NCBI RefSeq assembly: GCF_003589595.1
Contig: NW_020653856.1
Location: forward strand, 168,847-232,846
Origin: Hyposmocoma kahamanoa
Taxonomy: Eukaryota > Arthropoda > Insecta > Lepidoptera > Cosmopterigidae
Length of the DNA: 64,000 nucleotides
Direction: 5' to 3'
The notes below the pieces were generated by a model, which had not been told where the DNA came from, made no database searches, and saw only the letters and a program-made list of their open reading frames with translations. Positions within the stretch are counted from its first letter, which is position 1; each line of letters starts with the position of its first letter. Shown here piece after piece: positions 42,026 to 52,647 of the stretch. The position numbers and the translations under genes were made by a program.

Positions 42026-43565
42026 CACACATCAAAAGTGTCTAGGGATCAAGTACGTTTAAGAGTATTGCTGCAATTAGGGTTAATTATATTAACTTTT
42101 TTGTATCGCTATTGATACTTTTAGTGAGTTTTAACATTTAAATAAGGAATATTGTTTAAAATTCGATAATAAGAAGAAAATCGATTGTCAATGTGGTTTT
42201 GTACAAAAATGAGTTATAGCGTTTTGACAAAATCATTACAATATCTGCATCGGAACCGAAATAATTTACATTATTATGGAGAGACGACATCATTTAACCC
42301 GAGAAGTGATGATGCGAGCCGTCGGAATGTTGGAAGCTGGTTCCAGGCAACGTGCTGTGGCTTTCACTCTTAACACTACACAGAGCGTCATAAGTCGCCT
42401 CTGGACGCGCTATCGCATGACGGGCAGCGTGGCCGAGCGACATGGAGGACGATCTCGCATCACGACTCGCAGACAGGACCGGTATATCCAAAATACTGCT
42501 CGACGGAATCGTACCATGACCGCCATGATGTTGGTTACGAGACTCCACAGCTCCTCAGGCTTGCTAATAAGCGATCAAACAATCCGAAATCGTTTACGTG
42601 AAGTGGGTCTGCGATCCCGAAGGCCGCTCAGAGTTCCACCTATTGCACCCTGCAATCGCAGGACCCGTTTACGTTGGGCTCGCGAACACAGAAACTGGGA
42701 GGAAGAAGACTGGCGCTATGTGTGCTTTTCGGATGAATCCCGCTTCGGTATGAGACCGGATACAAGACGTAATCGAGTTTGGAGAACATCTGGACGTCAT
42801 GAACGTTTGAGATATTGTCAGGAAGTTCATCCATATGGTGGGGGAACAATAATTTATATGGGCCGGTATTTGGATCGGCGGAAGAACCGATCTCATTTGG
42901 ATCAGGGGTAACCTCAATGCTCAAGTTTACGCAGAGAGGATTGTTTCAGATGTTATCATCCCTTTGCGAGGCCATTTGGGTGATTCATTTCAACTAATGC
43001 ATGACAACGCACGTCCACACACGGCTAGAGTCGTAACACGCATTCTCGCCGAAGCTCGTATCAACGTTCTGCCGTGGCCTGCTCAATCGCCAGACCTCTA
43101 TCCAATTGAGCACGCATGGGATATGCTTCAAAGGAGAGCCGAGTATGCATACCGTACATACTCTACAACAATATTTTGACTTGTTACAAAACACATGGGC
43201 GGCCATTCCTTAAAGTGATTTTGATGAACTCATCTTAAGCATGCCAAATCGCTGTAATTGTGTGATTCGTGTTAATGGTGGAAATACAGATTATTAATTT
43301 TCTTATCTTTACAATAAAAATGAGCAAAATCATCATTTTCGCCATTTTTTTGTCATTTAATTGACGCCGTTAATTTGAGTTTTTTCCCACAATTTTCAAA
43401 AACATCAATTTTAGTTTATTTTTATTAAATATAGGGGTAAACGGTTAAATAAAACATAAGCATTAAAGTAAGAAGTCGTCCTGGAAGACTGGATTTGGTA
43501 AATATTGCTTGAATAATTTTTATTTCAAAAATATTCACTTGATCCCTAGACACTTTTGATGTGTG
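42026..43565 (+). mobile_element. Full-length Tc1-family DNA transposon, 1540 bp
   Basis: Perfect 29-bp terminal inverted repeats: left 42026-42054 (starts CACACATCAAAAGTGTCTAG) and right 43537-43565 as its exact reverse complement. A TA dinucleotide flanks each side (42024-42025 and 43566-43567), the Tc1/mariner target duplication. One transposase gene fills the middle. The termini are undamaged, so the copy could still be moved by an active enzyme made elsewhere, although its own transposase is broken. Confidence 0.95.
42276..43297 (+). pseudogene. Tc1 transposase (DD34E), two frameshifts and a stop
   Basis: ATG at 42276 starts a paired-type helix-turn-helix domain (LTREVMMRAVGMLEAGSRQR ... 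SVISRLWTRYRMTGSV), followed by a GRSR-type hook. Catalytic residues: first Asp in VCFSDESRFGM, second in LMHDNARPHTARVV, and Glu in SPDLYPIEHAWDML, with exactly 34 residues between the second Asp and the Glu. A frameshift at about 42855-42865 splits the gene after the HPYGGGTII block. A second frameshift at about 43165-43172 and an in-frame TAA at about 43212 interrupt the C-terminus, which otherwise reads LILSMPNRCNCVIRVNGGNT to the natural stop at 43295-43297. All three catalytic residues survive. Confidence 0.93.
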
Positions 43566-43747
43566 TATTTCACATACCCATAATGACGTTATGTTTTGTT
43601 TTGATATCAATAAGTTTCTAAGAAATTTCAATATTTTTGAGAATAGTTTACGTTTACCCTTAAGGTATCCGAGATATATTGCTAGTTTACTAGCTTTTAA
43701 TATTAAAGACGCTGTTATAGAAGATATAACACAATCCCATGACAATG

Positions 43748-43968
43748 CTGCCTCTGTGGCCGAACGGTTACCATGCCGGATTGCCACGCAGAGGTCCCAG
43801 GTTCGATTCATCCAGGTTCTAGTCGGGAGAAATATTTGTATTATCTACAAATTATTTCTCTCGTGAGTTTGGGTGTAATTTGGGGTTGTCTATGTGTGTG
43901 TCCATGGCACCCGCAATACAGGGTTTCCCTAGTGCGGGGCTATGTTGAGTGTGTGCGTAATTAATAAT
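43748..43968 (+). mobile_element. tRNA-derived SINE, family 1
   Basis: Head CTGCCTCTGTGGCCGAACGG, B box GGTTCGATTC, then the family body (TTTGGGTGTAATTTGGGGTT, GGTTTCCCTAGTGCGGGGCT) and an AATTAATAATTAA tail. A short insertion (ATCCAGGTTCTA-like) follows the B box compared with the copy at 33855. Confidence 0.87.
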
Positions 43969-44195
43969 TAATTTAAACAAAATGCTCCTACAACACATGC
44001 CTGTAGCAACAATCTACTTATTAATAACCAACATTTAAACTAGAAAACACGACAACAGAAAAGTTATCAAAACATGCCAAAAAAGTTTTGAAGTGTTGAC
44101 TCCGCCCAAATTTGTGAAACAAATATATGCCTGAAGTTCGCGTGACATGCGACAGGAGATGTTGAATTTTGCGCATTAAAAGTACCAAATTCGTT

Positions 44196-44640
44196 TTAGC
44201 GGAATAACTCTAAAACTAAAGGGATTTTAAAAAATCCGTAGTGACAGTTGTCGTGTCGTGTGACAGCAGGAAATACTGGATCCCAAACTGGTGGTACGGA
44301 GGAATCATCTGTTGAAATTAGGATGTTTTTTAATTTCAATGGCCTCTCGCAGCATCCTGGGTAGATAACGGACTTCTTTTGCAAGGACCTGGGGTTTGTC
44401 AAACTTCATTGAATGTTTAGGTTTATCCATGACATGCTCGCAGACTGCAGACTTGTTTACGCGACGGTGTTTGACATCAGCTATATGTTCTTTGACGCGG
44501 GTACAAATACTTCGCTTTGTTTGTCCAATATAAGAGAGACCGCAATCACAGTCAAGCTTGTGAACTCCTGCATCTTGTAAAGGGATGTTACATTTCACGG
44601 GTCTCAGGAACTGAGAAATCTTCCTCAGGGGCTTGAAACA
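44196..44640 (-). pseudogene. Penelope-like element, C-terminal GIY-YIG endonuclease remnant (copy 1)
   Basis: The minus-strand frame reads LRKISQFLRPVKCNIPLQ, then DAGVHKLDCDCGLSYIGQTK: the GIY-YIG nuclease core, with the Cys-containing spacer typical of Penelope-like elements, followed by RSICTRVKEHIADV with the catalytic Arg, HVMDKPKHSMKFDKPQ and REAIEIKKHPNFN with the catalytic Glu. A frameshift near 44310 precedes the last block, SVPPVWDPVFPAVTR, which ends at a stop at 44196. The RT domain is deleted: upstream the sequence passes to the terminal repeat at 44723-44818. Confidence 0.82.
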
Positions 44641-44722
44641 GTATATTGTAATTAAAGTGAAAAAATAGGATGGTTTGCATCAATATTAGACATGACTGGT
44701 TGAAGACTGTACCACCTCAGTC

Positions 44723-44818
44723 AACCGTGACCATGGGGCCTGTAAAGGGCCCGAAGCGTCGGTTTGTTTGAAAAACAAATATACTATTTAAATCCGGAAA
44801 AATAGTTTAATTCCCAAT
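44723..44818 (+). repeat. Penelope-type terminal repeat, copy 2
   Basis: CCGTGACCATGGGGCCTGTA, GGGCCCGAAGCGTCGG, the GTTTGTTTG/AAACAAA inverted repeat and TATTTAAATCCGGAAAAATA. One base in the GAAA core is changed to GAAG. It is on the strand opposite to the GIY-YIG coding remnant at 44196-44640, in the same arrangement and with similar spacing as at 51684-52256. Confidence 0.7.
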
Positions 44819-44869
44819 ATTGACAATAGTTTAAATTTCTTCTCCCATTTGCCGGAAGTTCCAAATATT

Positions 44870-46690
44870 TTATACAGCACGATATTTAATTACATTAAAC
44901 ATGAATTTGACAACGTGTTTACATCGAAAACACTAACTTTCTATAGGGAGACTAAATTCAATGACCGGGCAACAGTAGGCATTCATAAGAGTAGGTCTCG
45001 TATGTATGAGCTGTATGTATGAGCTATACGCTATGAAAACTTATAATACTTATTCCAGTTTTATAGAATATGTTGAAAATGATTCAAAAATATTTAAAAT
45101 GTATGTGTAGCTGCTAAGGTCACAGCGATAAAATAAATCTAAAACTACTTGGAGTATAATAAATAAAGAGTCAGGCAGGGTTAGACAACACAGTAGATAT
45201 ATAATTCTAGAATTAGACGGCCAACTTATTAAATCTCAGGACGAGGAAGCCTAAGCTTTAGAATCTTTCTTTTCGGAAATCGCCGTGAATACTACAAAAT
45301 CATTAAATTCCTCTCCTACTCTTGCATGCATTCATCTCCTAAAAAAAATGTTAAAGTTTGTTGCAGTGTATTGTCATCATGTTAATTCACAAGACATTAA
45401 AAATGAACATGTTAAAAAAAAACTGAAGATCTCTGGGGTTATCGACTTAATTTAAGGACTCGGTAATTTATCTAATTTCCTCACATTTAGCTGATGCATT
45501 CAATAGGTGCGCTGACGAAGGTATTTTTCCCGATTTGATGATATACAGCAAGGTTATTTCTTTATTCAAAAGCGGTACGATTGATCCTAGAAATGAGCCC
45601 ATTTCAATTTTACCAGTTTTAAGTAAAATATTTGAAAAGGTTATGTTGTCGCAACTACTGTCCTATGATGGTCGGAATCACATTTTTCAGAATGAACAAT
45701 ATCGGTTTACTAGTGGTACATCGACTAGCGATGCAGGGGTAGCGATGCGGGGGCAGCGCTACTAAAACTTTGATGCTTGGGAAAGGTCCTAAAACGTTAT
45801 TGGGGTTACTGTGAACTTTCAGAAGCATTTGATTGCGTGGACCATATTACTCTTGTTACGAAACTGGAATATTACGGAGTAAGTGGCAAGGCGTTGGAGC
45901 TTGTCTCATCATATCTTAACGGTAGAATTTAGAAAGTAGATATAAATAAATAAATAAATAACGCACATACTCAAATAGCCCCGTACTAGGGAAATTCTGT
46001 GTCGCGGGTACCATGGACACACACATAGACAACCACAAATTACACCCAAACTCACGAGAGTAACCGTTCGGCCACGGAGGCAGTTAAATGGATGACTTCT
46101 TTGGGTTTTCCGGTATAAATGGGTGTTCCGCGGGGCTCAATACTTCGACCTTTCTTATTTCTCATTTATATTAATGATTTCACAGTCTTCGTTAAGGACT
46201 TTTGCAAAATAGTATTTTTTTGCTGACACATCCTTGATTTTTAAAACAGTCTACATGACGTTAACTACGGCAATATTAACGATACCCTTTCAAAGGTTAT
46301 TGGTTTAATGTTAACAATATATTGCTCAATGCCAAGAAAACAAAGTGTGTTAAATTTGAATTACCTAATGTAAAATCGACTAGACCAATCGTAGAAATAA
46401 AAGGAGAAAAGTTAGACCTTGTTAATAAAGCTGTCTTTTTGAAAGTGACCTTAGATAGGAAATTTCAATGGTTTCCACATACATCTTCCTTGGCCAGCAG
46501 ATTAAGCTCTGCTGCATACACAGTCCGTAGAATACGTGAGCTTACCGATGTTGCTACTGCTAGACTAGTTTACTTTAGTTACTTCCGTGGTATAATGTCA
46601 TACGGGATTCTCATGTGGGGTAAAGCGGCAGATATACAAACAATATTTGTGTTGCAAAAACGAGCGATTCGTTCTAAAGTATTTTAATTG
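44870..46690 (+). mobile_element. CR1/Jockey-type LINE, decayed, same family as 13547-15690
   Basis: The plus-strand sequence matches the minus-strand LINE at 13547-14810 over long blocks. The RT pieces are YSKVISLFKSGTIDPRNE (fingers), a block A remnant of the FDCVDHITLVTKLEYYG type at about 45830, MGVPRGSILRP-like sequence near 46120, and a C-terminal frame with VKSTRPIVEIKGEKLD, VTLDRKFQWFPHTSSLASRL and YFSYFRGIMSYGILMWG (46322-46687). A SINE in reverse orientation sits inside at 45946-46083. FADD is degenerate and stops are frequent. A poorly preserved continuation may reach about 46990. Confidence 0.78.
45946..46083 (-). mobile_element. tRNA-derived SINE, family 1, reversed and internally deleted
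   Basis: On the minus strand the head GCCTCCGTGGCCGAACGGTT is joined directly to the body block CTCTCGTGAGTTTGGGTGTA. The B-box region is missing. A (TTTA)n tail lies on the left. It interrupts the LINE at 44870-46690. The uninterrupted LINE copy at about 13800 shows the empty site, and a TAAAT-type duplication is plausible at the junctions. Confidence 0.85.
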
Positions 46691-47124
46691 AAAATTATAT
46701 TACGAAATTGTAGACTACGTGTTAGATAAAGATGTATGGAAAGACAACATGAGTCTACATTCCACACAAGTATCATTCAAAGTGTATTGTACAGCATTTA
46801 AGTTTGTTTGAAAAGAGCAATCCCTAAAGTTTCTTGCTCGTTCTTTTCAGGGCGGTGAGCACAGTGAATGAGCAGTTGTTTAAAAAATGACGTTTTCAAG
46901 TGAAATGAAAAAAGAAATTGCCTATGGAATAAATGATTACTTGACTTTGATTTTGAATAGAAGTAAGAGTAAAAAAAAAATGTAAAATGGTGTATCAACC
47001 TGTGTACACAAAAACAACTGTATTGTGCTTTTTAGAATTTTGATGGCTTTAACTCTTTTTTTATTTTTTTTTTATTATACCAAGTGACAAAATGAACACG
47101 TCGTGTACCGTTTTAGTAGCAGTA
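46691..47124. other. Spacer with possible LINE 3' end
   Basis: The first 300 bases may be the diverged C-terminus and 3' UTR of the preceding LINE, ending in an A-run at 46971-46981. A T-rich tract at 47056-47078 follows. No other feature was seen. Confidence 0.4.
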
Positions 47125-47400
47125 GAGCTCCTTGTGAAAGAGTTCGTCCAGGGTAGTACTGCCACCTTACCCATTTCTGCCGCCAAGCGGTAATGTCAGC
47201 ATTACTGTGTTCCAGTTTTGAAGGGTAAGGGTGCTGATGAAATTAGAGGCACATCGGACTTGTTAACTTATATCTCTGGGAGACGGGCGCAATGGCAGTG
47301 CCTCTCAGATCTTTGCAATTTAAAGCTCTGAGTGGCACTGTAACTGTTATGGGCAGACATGTAGCTTACCATCAGGCGCACGACTTGTTCGCTCCGTCAT
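47125..47400 (+). repeat. Dispersed repeat R, nearly full length
   Basis: Runs from GAGCTCCTTGTGAAAGAGTT through TTTCTGCCGCCAAGCGGTAA and GGCGCAATGGCAGTGCCTCT to CATCAGGCGCACGACTTGTT. It matches 55855-56165 (reverse strand) along its length and 27496-27592 at its 3' third. It has no ORF and no A/B box that I can see. Class unknown. Confidence 0.75.
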
Positions 47401-47427
47401 TTTTTTATCACGTTTTTAAACAAAGAT

Positions 47428-47530
47428 GCAGTGTCACTCAGAGTTTTCAATTGCTAAGATCTGAGGGGCATTGCCACTGCACCCGTCACCCTGGGACATA
47501 AGTTGATAAGTCCCATGTGCCTGTAACTTC
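47428..47530 (-). repeat. Dispersed repeat R, partial, inverted next to the previous copy
   Basis: The reverse strand reads GCCTGTAACTTCTCG's complement through GACTTATCAACTTATGTCCC to CTCTGAGTGACACTGCA, the middle part of repeat R. Together with 47125-47400 it forms a head-to-head inverted pair separated by about 27 bases. Confidence 0.65.
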
Positions 47531-49684
47531 TCGATTAAAAGCAAGGAATTTGCAAAACTGTTCGTGGGGTCCGCGATGCGAACCCTAAATCCGCTCGTTA
47601 GGGAGTGACAAGAAAGCCGTTCATTACACAAAGGCGCATCGAAGTGACACCAATTACATCGATGCATATACATATGTATGAAGTAAGTTGCTCTTTTATT
47701 ACCTTTTTAAATGAGACAGCTAACAAACTGGACTGAACAACATATCTGCGAAGATCATTTGTTTAATTAGGAATATGTGAGTTTCTGATGAATATATTAA
47801 TGATTACTAATGGCGTTATATGTTTGTACATATCATGGAAACACGTAATGTTCATGCTGGTTTTATGATATGTCTAAGTATAATTGTATTAGCACTTTTG
47901 TTACATATTTCAAACCAACGGGCTGAATTAGTTGGACGCCTAGCCGTAAAAGACAAAGGCTATTAGGGGACGATAAATAGTTTATTGATTGGAATACTGT
48001 TTGAAGTTTAAACTAACAGATTAATAAGCATACTGAGAGCGAAGCATGCGCAACAGCACCGGCTGCGGCGGGACGCGGAGTGGCGGGCGGGGCGGGGCTG
48101 GCCTTTGCCTAACTTGAGGCCTACTCACACTTTTCAACCACAAACTATTCACTGAAGGGTGTACACGCATAGCAATATATATTACTTTTTGTTAGACTAC
48201 AATATTATACTACTTTAAATTTAATGAATTAACAAGTGACATGAATACAATACTAGATCACGGCCATTCCCATTTACTATCTGGAAGAAATAAATTTAAT
48301 AGGAAACAGTCACAACAAAATGCAAATGCAAGATTAGCTTGAACATATCCATTTTGCCGACTGTACTAGTAGATGAAGTGGAGTAAACAAAACAGGCATA
48401 GAACACTCTGTGAAACGAACCTCGTACTCTGACGAGCGGTCTGCGTGGCATTTGATTCTGTTCACGCGTACCCTTTCGACCTTTCGTACGAATTTGAGTG
48501 AATGATTGTATATTATTTCCTATTTGCAACTGTCAAGTACTTTGGCGCTTTGAACATACGTAAACGAATAGAAATGGATTTTGTCAGCTTTTGAAGTACC
48601 TGTAGCTACACAACCACAAATTGTTGATCGAATAAAAAAGTTCACGACGAAAATATTTAAAGTATTTGCACAAAGGCTGTAAATCGCGGCTGTTATGCGG
48701 CCGTGCAGGGTTATGGCAACGCAGAGGCGGTGTAGTGATAGCGCAACGCGTTGGTCTCGTGCGTGTCGCGGGCGCAAAAATGCGGAGCGACTCCCGGCGC
48801 TGATTGGTCGCTTGTTACGCAACAATAACAATATGCGCGCGACACACGGCCCACAAGTGAGCGCGGTATTTCTTAAAGTCTCGCTTAAAAATTATAGACT
48901 TATAAGCAATTTTCGGTCAAGTTCACTAGTTCTAGTTCAGGCCGGCCGCAGCGAACCTTTATTTTCTATACACCACTTTAATAAACAGGCATCAGTCTTT
49001 AGACAAAAATAAAACCGGAGCGCTTAATAATATCACTTCCTTCTTAGTTTTTTTAGTGTAGCTGTTTTGTATTGGGGTATATGAACAATATTTTAACACA
49101 GAGTTGTTAGAAAGTTCATTTTGGAACAAAGATAGTAATAAATGCGTAACTCTACTTTCACTTTAATAGTTTGCATATAGTATGGACATGTTGTGGTGTA
49201 TTGAATTAAATAAATGAAAAAGACAATAAAATATTTGTTGATTGTTTCGACCCTTCTTTTGACTAAATAGACGCCCACCTATGACGACAACTCACACGTT
49301 ATACGCAACACCTTGGTAATTTCTGCGCCCAGCCCACGCCCAGCCCACGCCCAGTACTCGTCCCTTCCACATTGGCTTGACTTGCTAACTTGCTAAGTAA
49401 GCAACTTACCAACTTACCTGCACCTCGATTATGTTGTTACTATAATGTTATAAACGTCTCACTCTGCCAGTTTAGCTGCCGAAAGTTTTCACCTGACTAA
49501 ATATATTAAGTGATAAGTTCAGTGTATCTACGTTTGTTACAGGCACGAATTATTGCACAATGTTTTATTTATAATTATTTCTTGATATTGATATTTCAAA
49601 GATTCTTATATATTTGATACTCAAAAATAATACTTGATTCTCTTTTTTTATATTATCAAATCTTGGTTGCAACTCTCTATTTAG
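47531..49684. other. 2.1 kb mostly unassigned, with GC-rich patches
   Basis: GC/CpG-rich tracts at about 48045-48115 (GGGCGGGGCGGGG type) and 48680-48870, the second with a GATTGGTCG (inverted CCAAT) box. A short tandem repeat lies at 49327-49354. Open frames are short and mutually overlapping. The patches are candidate promoters or enhancers; no transcript could be defined. Confidence 0.4.
49327..49354 (+). repeat. 11-bp tandem repeat, about 2.5 units
   Basis: GCCCAGCCCAC occurs twice in tandem, followed by GCCCAG. A minor simple repeat. Confidence 0.85.
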
Positions 49685-49722
49685 TATTAATTAAATTTTT
49701 ATTGAATTGATATTCAATTATT
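49685..49722 (+). repeat. Fragment of the 25.9-kb composite repeat
   Basis: TATTAATTAAATTTTTATTG and the following AATTGATATTCAATTATT match 25937-25975 with one indel. It lies just beyond the 3' end of the LINE at 49735, so the LINE may have inserted next to or into an older copy. Confidence 0.6.
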
Positions 49723-49734
49723 TATTTCTCTATT

Positions 49735-51683
49735 TAGTAGATTAGATTAGTAAATGAAAAAGCAGAGCCAGACATCCCCAATCCCTCTAATTCCTTCCAC
49801 AACAGATTGTAATTAACCAGGTCAAAGCCCTTGGAAAGATAAAAAAAGCATGAGTATACATTTGTTTTCCGTTCAGTGTAGTAAGACACTGTGTGATTTA
49901 AACTCAAAATTGCCAACTCCGTTGACAAACGTGGCCGAAAACCAAACTGGCCATCGTCCAGACTTAAAAACATTTGCAGACATATGTTCAGAATACCATC
50001 CAAAACCTTTGCTACAGCAGTTGTCAATGATATGGGTCTGTAATTTCTAGTCGAAGATTTGTCACCAGTCCTATTCTTTACAATTGGTACAATCACTGTA
50101 CGAATCATTTCCGGTGGCACATATCCGTGACCAATACACAAGTTAAATAAAATATGCAAAACTCTTGGCAAATGCTTTCCCCCAAATATTAAATGTTCCA
50201 CACTTAGGCTATCATGGCCAAGTTCATATTTTTTAAAACAAATCGATATCTTTCAAAGTAATTTCTTCTATCATCTGCCCACATACATTTTCAGTACAAG
50301 AAGTGATCGGTGCTAAAGCTAAAGATGATGGGTCCACGGAAATGATCTTTAAATAAATTTGCAATATCCTTACTATTACTGAACCCATTAACAGTAGCAG
50401 GAAGACTAGTTTTATAACTTAAATTATGAGTTTCTTGCCAAAATTTACAAAAAAATTTCTCAGGTCTATGTTTTGATATTATATCTATTTTTATTCTGTC
50501 TTCATTTTGCTGACACCATTTTAAATTACTTTTAAAAATGTTACGTGATTCGACCATTGCCTCGTGTACCACACCTGACGGTGGACTACCACAGAGTAAC
50601 CATAACTGATATTTATCTCTTGCAATAACATGACTTTGACGTACATACAAATTCCACCATGCAATATAACCCCCCTTTCTCTTAATAACTTTCTGAGCTC
50701 TACTATCCATAGCAGCTGTCTGTAGTGCATCAATTATTTGATTATACAATGTACATATAATAATTTCATGACTAGCCTTATCACAGTAAGTACCACAACA
50801 TTGTAAGCATTCTGTGTGTGTATGTATATCCCGCAGGACATTGTCAGACAATTTTGTGTATTTTTCAATTTCAGATACATCTCGCATACTCCACAAAACC
50901 TGATTGCTTATCTCATTACTCCTCAGATCTATCTTAGTACATATAAATTTCAGATTATAAGAAACAGCTACAGGAAAATGATCAGACCAAAACATATCCC
51001 TTAAAACTTTTGCACTTGTGACAGTTTTATAAGCTGAGTCTGTAAGTAACATATGATCTAGCCATCGCATACAGTTTTGTCCATGAATTTCACTAACATA
51101 AGCAACAGTCTTTGAATTGACACCAATATGTTCAATATCTGCACATATCCAGTTATATTCAGAACAAAACTGAACAATTTCGTTGAAAAATAAAGTATAA
51201 GGGGGATGAGCATTCAAGTCACCCAAAACATATACACTCTCAGAGTCACTGTTCTCCACAATAGCATTAAGTTGTGCCAAATAGCCAGTAAATTCCGGTA
51301 AATTATCTTCACAATCCGTTGGCAATTATATAGGAAAAATAAGTAAACATTTACCGCTTAATTCAATACGTATACCACATAAACGCGGATTATCGCCACA
51401 GTCAACCACTGACATATTGGAAAACTTGTCCTTTCTCCACAGGATGGTAACTCCACCATACGGTCGGCCTTTAACTATTCCAAAGGATATATCCACAGTA
51501 CTTGTACCAGTAAAACCGAGACTTTTGTTAATTGTAGCCAAGAATTGCGAATCATTACGATACAGCCAAGTTTCCCGTAATGCTATGATATCATATTCGT
51601 TGCAAAGTTTCTTTATCCTTGCTGCAGAACGCTTAATATTTTTACAATTAAACGTTATAAACTGTACTTTGTTAATCTGTTGA
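49735..51683 (-). pseudogene. CR1-like LINE: endonuclease, linker and partial RT
   Basis: Minus strand from 51683: KVQFITFNCKNIKRSAARIK and IALRETWLY (endonuclease N and E motifs), then one in-frame TAA at 51326-51328. The same frame continues VYVLGDLNAHPPYTLFF (D-N pair), CMRWLDHMLLTDSA and DMFWSDHFPVAVSYN (SDH). A Cys-containing linker leads to FWQETHNLSYKTSLPATVNG and IANLFKDHF, as at 7332. After frame changes near 50310 and 50220 the RT fingers follow: SLSVEHLIFGGKHLPRVLH, RNYRPISLTTAVAKVLDGI and DGQFGFRPRLSTELAILSL, and a changed block A, FFYLSKGFDLVNYN. The palm YADD and everything downstream are missing. Family as at 7325-9102. Confidence 0.87.
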
Positions 51684-52100
51684 ATCTCGCAGCATCCTGG
51701 GTAGATAACGGACTTCTTTTGCACGGATCTGGGGTTTCTCAAACGACATTGAATGTGTAGGTTTATCCATGACATGCTCGCAGACTGCAGACTTGTTTAC
51801 GCGACGGAGTGACATCAGCTATATGTTCTTTGACGCGGGTACAAATACTTCGCTTCATTTGTCTAATATAAGAGAGGCCGCACTCACAGTGAAGCTTATA
51901 AACTCCTGCATCCTGCAAGGGGATGTTATATTTCACAAGTCTCAGGAACTGAGAAATTTTCCTCAGGGGCTTGATAGATGCACGCCTGAGGGCTTTTCCG
52001 ATGTTGTCTGTAATACCTCTCACGTAAGGTAAAATGGCAGGTCTTCGCTCGAGTGTTCGTTGATGGGAATTACCATTGTGGTAACTATAGTGAAAAAATA
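51684..52100 (-). pseudogene. Penelope-like element, GIY-YIG remnant (copy 2)
   Basis: The minus strand reads VRGITDNIGKALRRASIKPL, RKISQFLRLVKYNIPLQ and DAGVYKLHCECGLSYIRQMK, where the usual YIGQT has become YIRQM, then RSICTRVKEHIADV and, after a frame change near 51815, HVMDKPTHSM and AKEVRYLPRMLR. It stops abruptly at the junction with the LINE at 51683, losing the catalytic Glu region present in copy 1. The LINE-proximal sequence produces a chimeric open frame across the junction. Confidence 0.82.
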
Positions 52101-52155
52101 GAGTGGTTTGCGTTAATATTAGACATAACTGGTTGAAGACTGTACCACCTCAGTT

Positions 52156-52256
52156 AACCGTGACCATGGGACCTATAAAGGGCCCGAAACGTCGGTTTGT
52201 TTGAGAAAACAAATATACGCGATTTAAATCCAGAAAAATAGTTTCATTTCCTATAA
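52156..52256 (+). repeat. Penelope-type terminal repeat, copy 3
   Basis: CCGTGACCATGGGACCTATA, GGGCCCGAAACGTCGG, the GTTTGTTTG/AAACAAA inverted repeat and ATACGCGATTTAAATCCAG, ending TTTCATTTCCTATAA as in copy 1. The upstream 80 bases also match copy 2, so the RT deletion seen in both is probably ancestral to them. Confidence 0.7.
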
Positions 52257-52566
52257 TGTTAATATACAAATATTTACGTAAATCTAAATAAAGAAGTATT
52301 TTAAGTAAGTCGAATTATTATAAAAAATATTTACTTAAATTTTATTTTAATGCTCATTTGTCTTCATTTTGAGGCTCAACATGAAAGTATGAAAGTTAAT
52401 TTATACAAACCAAATATTAGCTCAGTACACATTAAAACATACAACGATTTAATTAATTTTATGTTTCAGAGAAAGAGGATCAATTATTAAAAAAGATTAC
52501 CGTTTAGACCTTTTGCTTAGGTACTAATTATGCAAATTTAAAATGATGATTTAAGTACACACGCCA

Positions 52567-52647
52567 GCACATCAAGCTACACATTGACGTATCTTGTTCC
52601 GTTGCACTGGAGGCGATTTTTGAACAAAAGTGTGTAGTCTGATGTGC
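52567..52647. repeat. 17-bp inverted repeat, 47-base spacer
   Basis: GCACATCAAGCTACACA (52567-52583) is complementary, with 2 mismatches, to TGTGTAGTCTGATGTGC (52631-52647). A related TGTGTAGC/GCTACACA pair lies at about 52725-52753. The repeats may mark a small fold-back element of undefined ends. Confidence 0.5.
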
